DNA from: Artocarpus heterophyllus
Taxonomy: Eukaryota; Streptophyta; Magnoliopsida; Rosales; Moraceae
Reading direction: 5' to 3'
Assembly (NCBI GenBank): GCA_025403435.1
Contig: JAJQZP010000218.1
Location: forward strand, 124,001 to 188,000
Length of the DNA stretch: 64,000 bases
This document shows positions 24,531-36,728 of this stretch, one piece after another. Made by a program: the position numbers and the translations under genes. The notes beneath the pieces were generated by a model that was not told the origin of the DNA, did not search any database, and saw only the letters and a program-made list of their open reading frames with translations. The stretch's first letter is position 1. Each line of letters begins with the position of its first letter.

Positions 24531-25436
24531 GCAACGAAAAATATGCCTATGTGATTCTCTTCCTTTTCGCAAAAGGTGAATTGATAATTCATAACTTGTA
24601 GCGTGTTTAAGCCATAAAGTGCATGTTGGCAAAACAAAATAGACCAATTTCCTGTTGGGACCTCTTTCAAGTTCGAAACCCTCCATGTTGGTTGCATGCG
24701 AGGCACAAAAAAATGTCTATATTTTAACTTATGATATCTAAGCTTTTTGAGCATGCAAGGGCGACATTTATTTGGTTGTTCTGCTAATGCTCATTATTAT
24801 TATTATTATTTTCGTGGGGTTTTCAAATTGTATTAATATAACTGCTTGTTGAATGCTTAAAGAAAAACTTACACTGTTTAAGGGCAATTCTTTACCGGAT
24901 GGTCGCATATCATGTGCTTGACAAAAATGCCGAAAGACACATGTAATGATATCCTGCTACAATTATGCCAACTAACGATTCTTTTTTTTTTTTTTTTTTT
25001 TTTTCTTTTGGGGGTTAATGAAGTTACTTCTATGTCTTTATTTATCGTTCATATTCATGTCTATTTTGTCTTAGTTGTTTTACTTCCTTTCTATCTATTT
25101 CAGAGTAATGGCGATGATCATTATTTGGAGGTTGCTGATTTGGTTAATGCTGATTGCTGTTGTGGGTACTCTCAAATGAGTATTTTCTGGTTCAAGCTCG
25201 CTCTATCTTTTTAGAAGTGGTTGAAATTTCTTGGGGTTCAAATCACCTTCCTAACGAGACTAAATTATTTGGATGGAAAGCTTTGCTATATCGTCTCTCT
25301 TCCAAATTTTCACAAAAGGGAAATTCCAATTCATGTTGTTTGTCGTGTCTGATATGGTAATGCAGGGAAATCCCCAAGAGTTGTCCAAAATGCTACTAAG
25401 TTCAATGATTTAATTTTTTTTTTTTAATTTTTCCAG
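24531..25436. other. CNL 3' flank, unit B
   Basis: Same flank, with a T run of about 24 bases near 24982-25005 that differs in length between units. No gene recognised. Confidence 0.4.
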
Positions 25437-25655
25437 ATTTATTTAGTGAGGACAATATTGAAAGCTTTTGTTGTGATTTTGGCATTTGCTGTTGGGTTGA
25501 AAGTAACATAAGCCAGTCTGTAGATTCCTTTGGTTAATTTGGTCAGTACCATGCTACTATATTTCTATGCTTTGCTATTTTTGCTTTTATTGTGTGTATT
25601 TTGTTGTCTCGTTTTTGTTTTTGTTTTGACTCAAGCAACTCGGCCTAGAAAGGTT

Positions 25656-25729
25656 GCAACCTTCAAATTGAGCTACTTTCATCTACCAATAGAGTCAAGA
25701 GGATACTTCTTTTTCCTGAGGGCGGTTTA
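25656..25729 (+). pseudogene. NB-ARC fossil fragment, unit C
   Basis: Identical to the unit A relic (KLSYFHLPIESRGYFF in frame). No Harbinger-like element follows; the intact target ggcggtttaaattcc is present. Confidence 0.6.
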
Positions 25730-28700
25730 AATTCCGAGCTTTCTCAACCTGATGTCACCCAAGTTCCGACCCAAACTTCTTTCGCCGATCCGAGGAAAAG
25801 AAATAAAAGTTCAATCCGGCAGTTTCATATATCTTAACACAAACAATTCCAACAATGTTTAAGTCTCTATCTTGCATTTGATCGGCACGGGACATCTATT
25901 AGCGGTGTGAGTTTTGCATCCAAGCAAGATGTCTGACTAATCCCATCCATTTTGATCCGATCTGAATGGATCTTGTTAGTTGTATTGATCCTATTGTTGT
26001 ATTGTATTACCCTACTTTTGGGTAAATTTTTTCATGGTCGGACCCATCGAGAAGGGCACTAGCGTTGCCAATTGCACCTCTAAGAGTAAACTACTTTTTC
26101 ACTGGGTGAGTGCTTGGAAAAGAGAGTGGGTGCCGATGAAAGTAGAACGCAAGTTGGCTGTCAAAGAGAGAATAGAGTGGCTTACAAACCATCCTACTTA
26201 TCAACTAGCTCAATCGCAAAGCGGGCATCTCTAAAATATTCTCAAGACAACTTGCAATTTTCAGGCTTTTAAAAATTTAAAAAGTATAAATTTATACTGA
26301 TTTATTTCAAATTATCTGATTAATTATACAAGTAACTAAAATTGATAAACTAAACATGAGTTGATAAATCAAAAAGTTATGAGCCATGTATCTTCTTGAT
26401 CTTTTGATTTTTTTTTTCTTGGTAGAACACTTCATAGACATGACATTTTTACACAATTTTATTCATTGATACTAAAATTAAGAAAGAATGTTTGAAAATT
26501 ACTAAAGATAATTGCCTTCCAATTGTATAGTTACTGAAAGTTTTAGAAAAATATAATATTACAAGCCATAAAATCTTACATTAGACGTAACTATTTCCAT
26601 AAAAATTCGATGCGTTGCAAAGGTGATTATATTTGTTAAATTTTGGAACTTCTTCATTCATTATAAGTCCAAAAGCTAAAATTGTCAAAAAATTAAAGTC
26701 AAGAAAGTAATTTGTCAGAATAAAAGCTTGGAGACGCTCAATGCTCTTTGTTTAAGGACTTAATGGTGCTAATTACTTTTTTTTAATATTTTAATACTGA
26801 ATAAGTGATATATGTGGTTGTAAGCATAACTAAAAATAACTCTACACTTGACTTTACTATAAGATTTACATCTCCAATGCAATGCTATATTGATGTGCTA
26901 ATTTTGACATTTCATTGTAAAAAAACTCTAAAATGCATTGTCATTTTTTACGACATTTTTTTACGACATATGACAAATTTAATATTTGATTTCTATTAGT
27001 TGATGTGTTAATTTTTTCTTTTAATCATTACATATTGTAACTTTCAAAATATTTTAGAACTTTGAAGGTTTAATAATTACAATAAAAAATAAATATAACA
27101 TTTTGTATGGAACACACAATAGGATGACACATCAAATATGTTATTTTTATATTTTTTTTAGTGACAAATATAATATTAACATTGACATTTGCATTGAATA
27201 TAGTATTACCCTCTTTTTGTTTTTTTTTTTTTTAAAGCAAAGGCAATACCATTTTTAGAAAATTGATTTTTTATTTTCTTAAAAAAAGTTTAAGCCTTAT
27301 TCCAACGTTAAAGTAACTAAACTTCAAAAGTGTTTTCCTTCAACCCAAAAAAAAAAAAAATTCAAAAGTGCTTAAAAAACTTTTAGGCCTAATTTTGAAA
27401 TTAAATAACCTATCTTAAGTGCTACATTGCCAAATTGACATAACTAGGAATGTTTTCTCACTTCTCTGCATTTACTATCTACACATTGGAACCCACTCTC
27501 CCATTTTCTATTTAAATAATGATTTATCATCGTAATAAATTTTAGGTGTCAGACTCTTTTGAAGAGAGTATAAAAGAGAGTGTTGTTAGCATTTTTTTTG
27601 TATTTAGTATTGTTGTCCTTTAAACTTGTTGCAAATTTGCAATATACCCTCTAAACTTTTAATTTTGACAAGTTATCTTTGAAATTATAAATATATTGTA
27701 AATCACCGTCTATTGATAGCAATTTTAAGTTTTTGACTAAAATTGACATATGATTTTCAAATGAGTTATTAATCAAGAGTGTAAATGGTTTTTTTTTTAT
27801 ATATAAATAGTAACCTAAATTTATATTCAAAACAAAAATTTAAAAATTTTTATTTTGATAAAAACTATATTAAAGATATTAATCACAATAATTTAGATTA
27901 AAATATATAAAAATGATCATATATGTCAATTAACAACTATTTATGTATAAAATTCATGATAAGAGGTCCTTTGAAATAAATTTATAAGTTCAATGGTTAA
28001 TTTGTCAAAATTAAAAGTTGATTGGATAAATTTTAAATATGTGATAATTTTAAAGGATAATAGTGTCAAATACATCGATAAAAATAAGAAATAAAATAAC
28101 TACAAACAAACAAGAAGTAAAAAAGGAAGAAGATAAAGGGGAGCTTGGAGGAGGATTTTGAAAAGTACGAGGGGCTGCTCCACTGGATCCCCTTCCCAGC
28201 AAAGACAAAAGCACCACCCAGGTTACCTTATCCTCATTGAAATTTCATCACTCTTTTATATTTGTTTCATTGTGTTGTGATGTTTCATCTCTGTATACAT
28301 CTTTTCGGTGCGTTAAATGCTCAATTCCATCTTTTGGATTGTTCTTATTCTATACTTGTTTTTTCTTGTCCCATTGATTAAATATAGTGGTGTGAGAAAA
28401 GCTAAAATCTTTACGATTCATTTCTTTCTACTGGGACGTATCTATTAAATCAACCAGACTGGTTTTACTAGGTGGGCCAAAAAAAACCAAATAAATAAAA
28501 ATGAACATAAAGAAAAAAAAAATGTTGTTGGCTAAACTATAGTGCATTATTATTGTTGCTGCACTAAATGAAGAAACAAGGTATAACGATCTTGCTTTGA
28601 AATTTCATAGCGTTGACTTAATGGCATACTTGCATTAAGTCTCCCCAGAAAAACTAGTCATTTTGAACAATATCAGTTTTTGTGATTTTCAATTTCAGTC

Positions 28701-28760
28701 TAGCTATAATCTGTAAGCTAGCTAGCTTTCTTTGGTTTGATCTTTATTTCTTAGCTGAGA
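25730..28760. other. AT-rich stretch before pseudogene, unit C
   Basis: Almost identical to unit A. The recurring 66-codon frame is at 26034-26234, and the GC-richer candidate leader exon ends at 28221. A single-base difference near 27428 (cattgcc against catggcc) is one of few substitutions against A. No gene recognised. Confidence 0.5.
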
Positions 28761-29802
28761 ATGGCTAAAGCTTTAGCTCAGGTAGTGTTTGAGAATCTGA
28801 ATTCCCTGATCCAAAAACAATTCAGACGGCTTTTGGGTGTCAAAAAAGAGATGGAAAAGCCCTCCAGCATGCTCTCAAGGATTCTTGCCATGCTTGAAGC
28901 CGCTGAGGAGAGGCAGTTCACAGACTGGGCGATTAAGGATTGGCTGCAGAAATTTAGTGATGTTTCGTTTGAGTTGGATGATGTTTTTGATGAATGTGAA
29001 ATGGAGGCCTCTCATTTGGAGTGAGAAGGACAAAAGCATAGATGGACCGGAAAGGTACGCACTTCTTTATCTTGTTTCAATCTGATGAATGTTGCGTTTC
29101 GTCTTAAGATCGCAAGCAAGATGAAAGAGATTGGAGATAGACAAGATCAAATCGATCGAAAATGAGCGAATGAAGTTTCACTTGAGGAAGTGGTCGGGGA
29201 GAGGCGAGATCAATCTAAAAGGGCAAGACGCCAGACTAGCTCTATTATTACTGAGCCACATGTGTATGGAAGAGAAGAAGACAAGGAAAAAGTTAGTGGC
29301 TTTCTAGTAGATGATGCAGGTAATTGCAAGGGTATTTCAATCGGCCCCATTGCTGGTCTGGGGGGCATGGGAAAGACAACTCTTGCTCAGCTTGTATTTT
29401 AATGATAAGAGAGTCAGTAGCCATTTTGTGCTTAAAATGTGGGTATGTGCTTCTGTAGATTTTGACGTGAAGAGATTGGTGAAAGCAATTGTAGAATCGG
29501 CAACTGGAAGATCTTGTGAAGAACTGGACATGGATCCTCTACAAAAATGTCTTCTGGACATGCTTAAATGGAAGTGGTCCTTGCTTGTTTTAGACGATGT
29601 TTGGAACGAAGATCATGAGCTATGGGACATGTTGAAGTATGCATTGGATTGTGGATCAAATGGTTCTTCAGTTGTTGTTGCTATTCGTCTGAGAAAAGTT
29701 GCTTCAATAATGGGAACCATGCCAATGCATTACTTATGGGGTTTATGAGAAGATGATTGTTGGTTGTTATTCAAGCATGGTGCCTTTGGCAATGAAAAAT
29801 AA
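28761..29802 (+). pseudogene. Truncated CC-NB-ARC pseudogene, unit C
   Basis: Identical in layout to the unit A copy: CC open for 87 codons (28761-29024), TGA after SHLE, P-loop GLGGMGKTT followed by the tattttaatg shift at about 29396, kinase 2 LLVLDDVW, TGA in place of serine in GLSEDD (29746-29748), and an end at FGNEK before GLPL. It carries the unusual CC residues ILAMLEAAEERQFTDWAI shared only with A; the other copies read AVLEDAEERQFTDRAI, as the live genes nearly do. Confidence 0.8.
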
Positions 29803-31736
29803 CATAGTAGAATGAGCAACTCTCCTCTGATACATGACCTCCACGCACCACCGCTGCCTTTTGCTACAGTAGACACGTCGCACATTCAAAGGACTGCCGC
29901 ATCAGAGGGAGCAAAACCCCGGGCTGCCGCATCCCACAAGTGGAACAACAATTGTACTTAGCTAAAACTAAAAGTACTTTCTGGATTTTTCCTTTTTATT
30001 TGCTATATTTATACATGTATACAATTATTCAAACTCAATAACAATTTCGACCAAAACTAACAATTTTAGCTTTAGTGGAAATGTGTCTCCTTTTTTTGTT
30101 GGTCCTCTCGTTTAATTTTTTACATTTTATTTGGCAATTTTTGATCCTTCCTTTAATATTCTATATATTTTTTAAATATGTTTAATTATTTTTTTATAAT
30201 TTGCGACTTGAAATAATCTTCTTACCAATACATCCCTACTCAAGTATTTCTCCTACAATCCTCTAATATATTAGGCAACAAACATGGCTTTTATAAGTTC
30301 TCTTTATAATTGACAATTGAATTTTTTAACTCAAATTTGCACCCTTTAAAGTATCTTTTGTCCTGCATGCATGTGCCACTAGGTAGTTTTCTATCCCCCT
30401 TATTCCAATCAAAATATTTTTTTGCCTCTTTTGCTCTATATAATATTATACTCGACCAAAAGATGTATTTTAATTAAAATGTGTACTTTTGTTTATTTAT
30501 ACTTTTTTTAAGGAAAAAACATATATTTAGATGTGTTTCGTTAAGGTAATTTATCTGATGTGACGCTATAATAGTGCAAATCTAAACTTTTGCGCTTCGA
30601 TTGCAGCACAAGTTTTGGTTAAAGCAAGAATTTTGATTGTCCTTTCTTTTTGTTCTTTTTTTTTTTCTTTAAACCCTATATTTTTTAATATGCTTTATTA
30701 AAATATTTGCCATTATGTTTATCTTGTTAAATAATGTGCCTCAAAATTGCTCTCCTTCAATTAGTTTTTATGTAGTTCTCTAATTGTTGGTATATAAGAA
30801 TAATTTTTATAACTTTTCTTTTCTAATTTCTCACGAAAATAATATTTTTAAATGTGTTTCTATTTAAACATATTTTTTTCTAAATCCTTCTCGACTAATA
30901 TTTTCGTATGGATATCTGTTCTCTTCACCTAAAAAATATAGGTACCTATTCTCTAATTTGTCTTTGATAGCCTAATCTTAGTCTTAATCTTATCTTAATC
31001 TTATTTTCTCAACTATTGCCCATTCACTAACACGTGGCCACAAGTTTTTTTTTTTACTTTATTTTGTATTTTTTTTCATTTTGTTCTTCTTTTAGTTTTT
31101 TTTTTCTCGTCCTCTTTTTTGGCTTCTCTCATCATCTTTGTTCCTTTTCCTTTTTATATTTTTCTTTTCTAGCTTGTCTCAAATGCGTCATTGCCCAAAA
31201 TATTTTTCTTATAGTACTGTTACATTGAAATTGGTTTTGATAAATAGTTTATTTTCTTGATTTCTTGTAAAAGTAACTAGTTACATCTTATGGTTTTGAT
31301 GGTTACATAACTAATAATTATTGTTATATTAGCTGTTTGATATAAATCTAACAGTTATAATATAATAATTTGTTGATTAAAAAACTATTTTGACAATTAA
31401 TGATTGTTTAATCTAGAAGTCTAACTTGTTTGTTGACATGATGACAAAATTTTTTATTTTCAAGAAATAATAAAATACAAATTATAGATTTATTATATTG
31501 AGACACACTAAATGACACAACTGTATTGATTAATGAAGGAGTACTTAAAAGCTTAAAGCGTCAGATAAACTAAACATTGCAAATGTGTTCTAATAGTTTT
31601 TTCATTATACTTTATTGTTATTTGGATTTCGTAAACTAGTTTTGTTTTCTATATGTTTTTTTTTTTTATGAATGTTTTCTAGATGTTATTGTTGATTGAG
31701 ATTTGGAAATTAACTGTCTATTAGAAGATTTGCTTT

Positions 31737-31943
31737 GTGTTCGGGGATTGTCTTTGTTTTCGTTTGCTTTTCCGGTGTGTTTCTTGCCTCAAGCATGATT
31801 GCTCCATAAAGTTCCCTTTCAGCGCCGCCCCCACCAACAACACGGCAAAAACCATCATGAGTCCATTTTGCAAAGCTACGACAAATGACAATAACATTAT
31901 AGATCCCTTCATTGATGATTTGCTATCGCAAAAGGGTGGATAA
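31737..31943. other. Conserved small island, unit C
   Basis: Identical to the unit A island on both strands. Function unknown. Confidence 0.3.
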
Positions 31944-33024
31944 ATTTCTAGCTTATTACTTACATCCTAAAAATTACAAGGGATTTCATACTCAATATCT
32001 CAAATTAAAATATGGGCGTAAGAAAAAAAAAAAGGAAAAAAAGTTGATATGGAAAAGTTTAGGGTTGATAAATTGTAAAAGTTGACTAAAACATTGGTGT
32101 ATTTTTAATACGTCTTGTGGTAATTGTATTAAAGGTTAAAATAATAATAATAATTAAAAGAATATTTTTTAATTAATACTTAAGATTAACATGTTGCTTT
32201 ACCACATTATAAAATTAATAAAGGTAATGCAATTATTACTATAATTAGATTGGTAACCACTAGTGGAGACCTAACTATTACAAACTCACTCATATATATT
32301 TGTTCGGATTCAAATTCTCAGTCTAAGTTTAACATCTCAAATGGTATCTAATTAATTATATTATGATTTAAAAAGTTAAAAAGATTGTTTAATTTATATA
32401 TATTTTTCATTCAATGATGTATTATAATATAATTGGTTAGACGTCATTTGAGACTAAAAATTAGACAAATGATTTTGATTTTCTCTACGATCGTGATGGA
32501 GCAGTCGACCCGATCTCCATGATGATGGGTGTTGTCTCACTTGGTGACAACAACCTTCCATGGCAATGCCAGTGACTATCCACGGCGGCAGACGGGAATT
32601 ACAAAGAACAGACGCAAATCGGGAGGGAGGGAGAGAGAGTGTATGGAGAATAAAAGAGGTATTCTAGGTATTATCTCAATAAAAATATGACTGAAATGCC
32701 ATAATATTTTATTGTTATGCTTTTTACTTCCTTATTATAACAAAATTATGCTATTTACTTTAATTTCTCTCTCTTTCTTTTATCTTTTTTTTCCCCACAA
32801 AACGCGTTCTACAGTATTGGTGTAAGCTATAGAAAAACTATTAAATAAGAAAAAGGCCAAAAAAAAACACATTCAAGTATTTTTTTTTTTTTAAAAAAAA
32901 GTCTACAAAAGGGTCCAACATCCAACTTGTACTGAATGAAGAGGCTGAACGGTAAGAGGGTTTCCAACAAATAAAAAAAATAAAAAAATGACCGTAAGCA
33001 GCTTCGTGGAACATTTTCATTGCG

Positions 33025-33030
33025 TTGACT
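33025..33030 (+). promoter_or_regulatory. Possible W-box (TTGACT) before the unit C CNL gene
   Basis: TTGACT, the core bound by plant WRKY factors, 131 bp before the ATG inside gcgttgactgacctc. The context is the same in all five units (7628, 20350, 45450 and 57928 are the other starts), at 130-131 bp each time. A six-base word is weak evidence alone, and the conservation may only reflect recent duplication. Confidence 0.35.
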
Positions 33031-33155
33031 GACCTCACAATTCTAAAACTGCAAGCCTTCCAAAGGCAAATAGTATACTCTTCTACAATTCCGATCCACC
33101 ATTAACCTGTAATTCTGTAAGCAAGCAAAGCTCTTTTGAACTCCCAAGCGAGAAT

Positions 33156-36100
33156 ATGGCTGAAGCTTTCCTCAACGTTCTGCTCGAGAATCTGAACTCT
33201 CTGGTGCAGGGGAGAATTGGGTTGCTTCTGGGTATCGACAAAGAGATGCAGAAGTTCTCCAGCACTCTCTCAACAATATCTGCAGTGCTTGAAGACGCCG
33301 AGGAAAAGCAGTTGACTGACCGGTCGATCAAGAACTGGCTGCAGAAACTCAGTGATCTTTCGTTTGAGTTGGATGATGTTTTGGATGACTGCGAGATGGA
33401 GGCCTTTCGGTTGGAGCATGAAGGAGAAAAAATGAAATGGAGCCAAAAGGTACGGTCTTCTTTGTCTTGTTTGATGAATCCTAGGAATGTTTTGTTTCGT
33501 TACGAGATTGCAAAAAGGACGAAAGAGATTGGTGATAGACTTGATCAGATTGCTGATGAGAGAATGAAGTTTCACTTGAGGGAGGCTGTTGGGGAGAGAA
33601 GAGACCAGTTAGGCTTAAGAGGGAGACCCGAAACTAGCTCTATTGTTACTGAACCTCGTGTGTATGGAAGAGAAGAAGACAAGGAAAAGATTGTTGGGTT
33701 TCTAGTAAATGATGCAAGAAATTGCGAGGATCTTTCGGTGTATTCTATTGTTGGTTTAGGAGGAATGGGGAAGACAACTCTAGCTCAGTTACTGTACAAT
33801 GATGAGAGGGTTGATAAGCATTTTGAGGTTAAAACGTGGGTTTGTGTTTCGGAGGATTTCGATGTGAAGAGATTGGTGAAGGCAATTATAGAGTCCGCCA
33901 CTGGAACCGGTTGTGAAGCATTGGACATGGATCCTCTACAGAAGCGACTTCAGGAGATTCTTATGAGGAAAAGGTTTTTGCTTGTTTTGGACGATGTGTG
34001 GAATGAAGACGAAGAGCAGTGGGACAAGCTGAAGTATGTATTGGCTTGTGGATCAAATGGGGCTTCAATTGTTGTTACTACACGTCTCCAGAAAGCTGCA
34101 TCTTTCATGGGAACGGTCCCAATGCATCACTTATCGGGCTTATCAGAAGATGACTGTTGGTTATTGTTCAAGCAACGCGCATTTGGGAACCAAGGGGAAG
34201 AGCGGCCTAATCTTGTGAAAATTGGGAAGGAGATTGTGAGGAAGTGCAAGGGAGTGCCGCTAGCGGCAAAGGCTTTAGGAGGCTTAATGCGCTTCAAAAG
34301 AGAGGAACACGAGTGGATTTCTGTTAAGCAAAGTGAAGTTTGGAATTTACCACAAGACAAAATTTCCATACTGCCCGCTTTGAGATTAAGCTACTTTCAT
34401 CTTTCAATTGAGCAAAGACGATGCTTCGCTTACTGCGCCGTATTTCCCAAGGATTATAGAATCAGAAAGGAACAATTAATTCATCTTTGGATGGCTAATG
34501 GGTTGATTTCTTCTTCGAGAGGACTTGATGCGGAAGATATTGGCGATGAGATACTCAATGAATTATACTGGCGATCATTTATCCAAGATATTGTGAAGGA
34601 CGATGTTGATGACATTTCCCATTTCCAGATGCATGATTTAGTTCATGATCTTGCTCAATCCATTATGGAGGACGAATGTAGCATTTTGGGGGTCGATAAA
34701 AATACACACCCTATTAACTTGTCAAAAAGAGTTCGTCATTTGACATGTTGTAAGTCTCGGGAATCAGAGAGTCTAATATTTGACATACCATACGCCAAGT
34801 CCTTGCGGACTTTCATGGTATTGAATAACCAAACAACCTCTTGTTCTTTTAACGTGAAGTTTTCTTCTTTACGAGCTTTTGATGCTCAATTTATTCGTTC
34901 AACAAAACCTATACCAACTTTGATTAGCAATTTCAAGCACTTACGGTATTTGAATCTTTCAGACAGTGGCATTAAAATCCTTCCTGTGTCAGTTTGTTTC
35001 CTAAACCATCTGCTGACTTTGGACTTATCGTATTGTTCTTCTCTTCATAAGCTTCCCAAGCACATAAGTCGCTTAAAAAGTCTCCGTCATCTTTATATTC
35101 ATGGCTGTGTCAAGTTATCTCATATGCCTCCACACATTGGGCGACTAACTTGCCTAAAGATTTTGACAAATTTTATTGTGAGTCAAAGAAAGGGTTGTCA
35201 CTTGAACGAGGTATGCCACTTGAACATTGGAGGTTTTCTATGCATAAAAAATCTTGAGAAAGTGAGAAGTTCAATGGAAGCAACGTCTTCCAATTTGTCT
35301 AGCAAAACGAATCTCAAAACATTGGAGTTGTCTTGGAGTACAAATGAAAATGAATCTCAGGACAATGATGAACAGGTACTTAAGGCCCTTGCTCCTCCTC
35401 AAAATTTGAAAAGCTTGAGCATTTTTAATTATAAAGGTACGCTATTCCCAAACTGGTTTAGTAACGAGATCCTTGGAAATGTAGTCAGAATCACTCTCTC
35501 CAGTTGCAAAAATTGTTCAGAACTTCCTCCTCTTGGGAGACTGACATCACTGCAAGATCTCAAAATATCCGAGATGAAATTTGTGCGTTGCATGGACAAT
35601 GAATCCTATGATGGAGACTTGACAAGAGGTTTTATGCACTTGGAAACTCTTCACCTTAGGGATTTACCAAATTTGGAAAGGTTGTCAAGGGATGAAGGAA
35701 AGGAGATATTTCCACGCTTGTCCACGTTGTCTGTGGATAAATGCCCAAAATTGACATTACCTAGGCTAGGATTGGTAAAAGATTTGACAATCTACGAAGG
35801 CCATGAGTTGTTACTAAAATCAATTTCTGGTCTTCATGGTCTTACTAGGCTTCGCATATCCGAGAATGATAACATTACTTTCTTTCCCCAAGGGATGCTA
35901 CAAAATCTCACAGTTCTCAAGTCACTAACAATTGATCGATTCACAAAGCTTCAGGAGTTGCCCCCTGATATGCTAATTACACTCACTGCTCTTGAAGATT
36001 TGGATGTCAGTTTTTGCCACGAGCTCAGGTGCTTACCAGAGAGAATACCATTCCAAGGTTCCACATTTCTTAAACGCATAACAATTAGGAGTTGTAAGAA

Positions 36101-36599
36101 GTTGAAATCTTTATCTGACAGTTTTCGGGACCTTACAGCGCTTCAATCTCTAGATCTTGTCGATTGTCCAGAGCTGGAGGGATTTCCAAGTTGTCTTAAT
36201 CGCCTTTCTTCTCTCCAAAGATTGACTATGTGGGGCGTAGAACTAAAATCATCAGGGCGTGATAGTTACTCTTGGAGCTTACGTGCTTCTCATGAGTTGG
36301 TTGCTTTGCCCGAGGCCTTGCGACACCTCCCTTCAATTGAATTCATGGCTATATCTTATTTTTTGGAGCTTGTGTCATTGCCCGATTGGCTTGGAAATCT
36401 TGCATCTCTTCGTGAACTATTAATTGTTGGGTGCCCCGATCTGACATATATACCGGCGAACATCCAAAGTCTGTCTAACCTACGGAAACTGTCAATTGAA
36501 TCATGTCCCAAGTTAGAGAGACGATGTGAAAAGGAAGTTGGAGAGGATTGGCACAAGATATCCCACATTCCAGATGTCTATGTAGGGCCAACAAGGTAA
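33156..36599 (+). CDS. CC-NB-ARC-LRR (CNL) immune receptor, RGA2/Rpi-blb1-like, unit C
   Basis: Intact single-exon frame of 1147 residues, usual for this family. Family role: cytosolic ATP/ADP-switched receptor that detects pathogen effectors and triggers defence. Domains: Rx-type coiled coil, residues 1-145, with an EDVID-like ELDDVLDDCE at 71-80; NB-ARC about 165-500 with P-loop GLGGMGKTT at 200-208, RNBS-A TWVCVSEDFD from 227, kinase 2 LLVLDDVW at 275-282, RNBS-B SIVVTTR at 304-310, GLPL-type [12 protein letters not shown] at 364-375, [17 protein letters not shown] at 423-434, and MHD at 492-494; LRRs about 525-1130. The N-terminus MAEAFLNVLLENLNSLV loosely fits a MADA-like helix. No signal peptide, membrane segment or added domain. 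The start is chosen because it aligns in all units and begins the CC. The effector is unknown. Confidence 0.93.
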   Translation: MAEAFLNVLLENLNSLVQGRIGLLLGIDKEMQKFSSTLSTISAVLEDAEEKQLTDRSIKNWLQKLSDLSFELDDVLDDCEMEAFRLEHEGEKMKWSQKVRSSLSCLMNPRNVLFRYEIAKRTKEIGDRLDQIADERMKFHLREAVGERRDQLGLRGRPETSSIVTEPRVYGREEDKEKIVGFLVNDARNCEDLSVYSIVGLGGMGKTTLAQLLYNDERVDKHFEVKTWVCVSEDFDVKRLVKAIIESATGTGCEALDMDPLQKRLQEILMRKRFLLVLDDVWNEDEEQWDKLKYVLACGSNGASIVVTTRLQKAASFMGTVPMHHLSGLSEDDCWLLFKQRAFGNQGEERPNLVKIGKEIVRKCKGVPLAAKALGGLMRFKREEHEWISVKQSEVWNLPQDKISILPALRLSYFHLSIEQRRCFAYCAVFPKDYRIRKEQLIHLWMANGLISSSRGLDAEDIGDEILNELYWRSFIQDIVKDDVDDISHFQMHDLVHDLAQSIMEDECSILGVDKNTHPINLSKRVRHLTCCKSRESESLIFDIPYAKSLRTFMVLNNQTTSCSFNVKFSSLRAFDAQFIRSTKPIPTLISNFKHLRYLNLSDSGIKILPVSVCFLNHLLTLDLSYCSSLHKLPKHISRLKSLRHLYIHGCVKLSHMPPHIGRLTCLKILTNFIVSQRKGCHLNEVCHLNIGGFLCIKNLEKVRSSMEATSSNLSSKTNLKTLELSWSTNENESQDNDEQVLKALAPPQNLKSLSIFNYKGTLFPNWFSNEILGNVVRITLSSCKNCSELPPLGRLTSLQDLKISEMKFVRCMDNESYDGDLTRGFMHLETLHLRDLPNLERLSRDEGKEIFPRLSTLSVDKCPKLTLPRLGLVKDLTIYEGHELLLKSISGLHGLTRLRISENDNITFFPQGMLQNLTVLKSLTIDRFTKLQELPPDMLITLTALEDLDVSFCHELRCLPERIPFQGSTFLKRITIRSCKKLKSLSDSFRDLTALQSLDLVDCPELEGFPSCLNRLSSLQRLTMWGVELKSSGRDSYSWSLRASHELVALPEALRHLPSIEFMAISYFLELVSLPDWLGNLASLRELLIVGCPDLTYIPANIQSLSNLRKLSIESCPKLERRCEKEVGEDWHKISHIPDVYVGPTR

Positions 36600-36700
36600 A
36601 TCATAGAGGCACTTTGGCTTCTCAGCTTTTAGTCGCTACTGATTGACGCATGCTTGATATGAAATTCTGTATTTTAATATAGCAAATTAAATCTTTGCAG
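36596..36700 (+). other. Possible C-terminal intron spanning the stop codon, unit C CNL
   Basis: Donor aag/gtaaat at 36596 overlaps the TAA stop; acceptor atctttgcag ends at 36700. Splicing removes 105 bases and the stop, and adds QPPTHWIP before TAG at 36726-36728. Retention ends the protein at VGPTR. Confidence 0.45.
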
Positions 36701-36728
36701 ACAGCCTCCAACGCACTGGATACCGTAG

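Larger units (their letters stand above)
12174..25436 (+). repeat. Tandem unit B (beta type)
   Basis: Longest unit (about 13.3 kb). Beta markers: Harbinger-like element at 12505-13051, pseudogene without the 141-bp leader, MITE at 19820-19995, and three copies of the 237-bp LRR module in the CNL gene. It is rich in small indels relative to D and E until about 23.3 kb, after which it reads cleanly. Confidence 0.85.
29803..33155. other. AT-rich stretch between pseudogene and CNL gene, unit C
   Basis: Near copy of the unit A stretch. Holds the post-pseudogene GC-richer patch, a T-rich run near 31045-31110, the conserved island and the empty MITE target. The hydrophobic open frame at 31034-31228 is only a translated T run. 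No gene recognised. Confidence 0.5.

Noticed and set aside
24980..25010. Long T run in the CNL 3' flanks, different in length in each unit
   Set aside because: Ordinary homopolymer variation and sequencing uncertainty.
31034..31228. Phenylalanine-rich membrane-like frame
   Set aside because: It is a translated T run (low complexity).
33083..33331. Minus-strand frames opposite the CNL coding regions
   Set aside because: Shadows of the real genes; they recur only because the sense strand is conserved.
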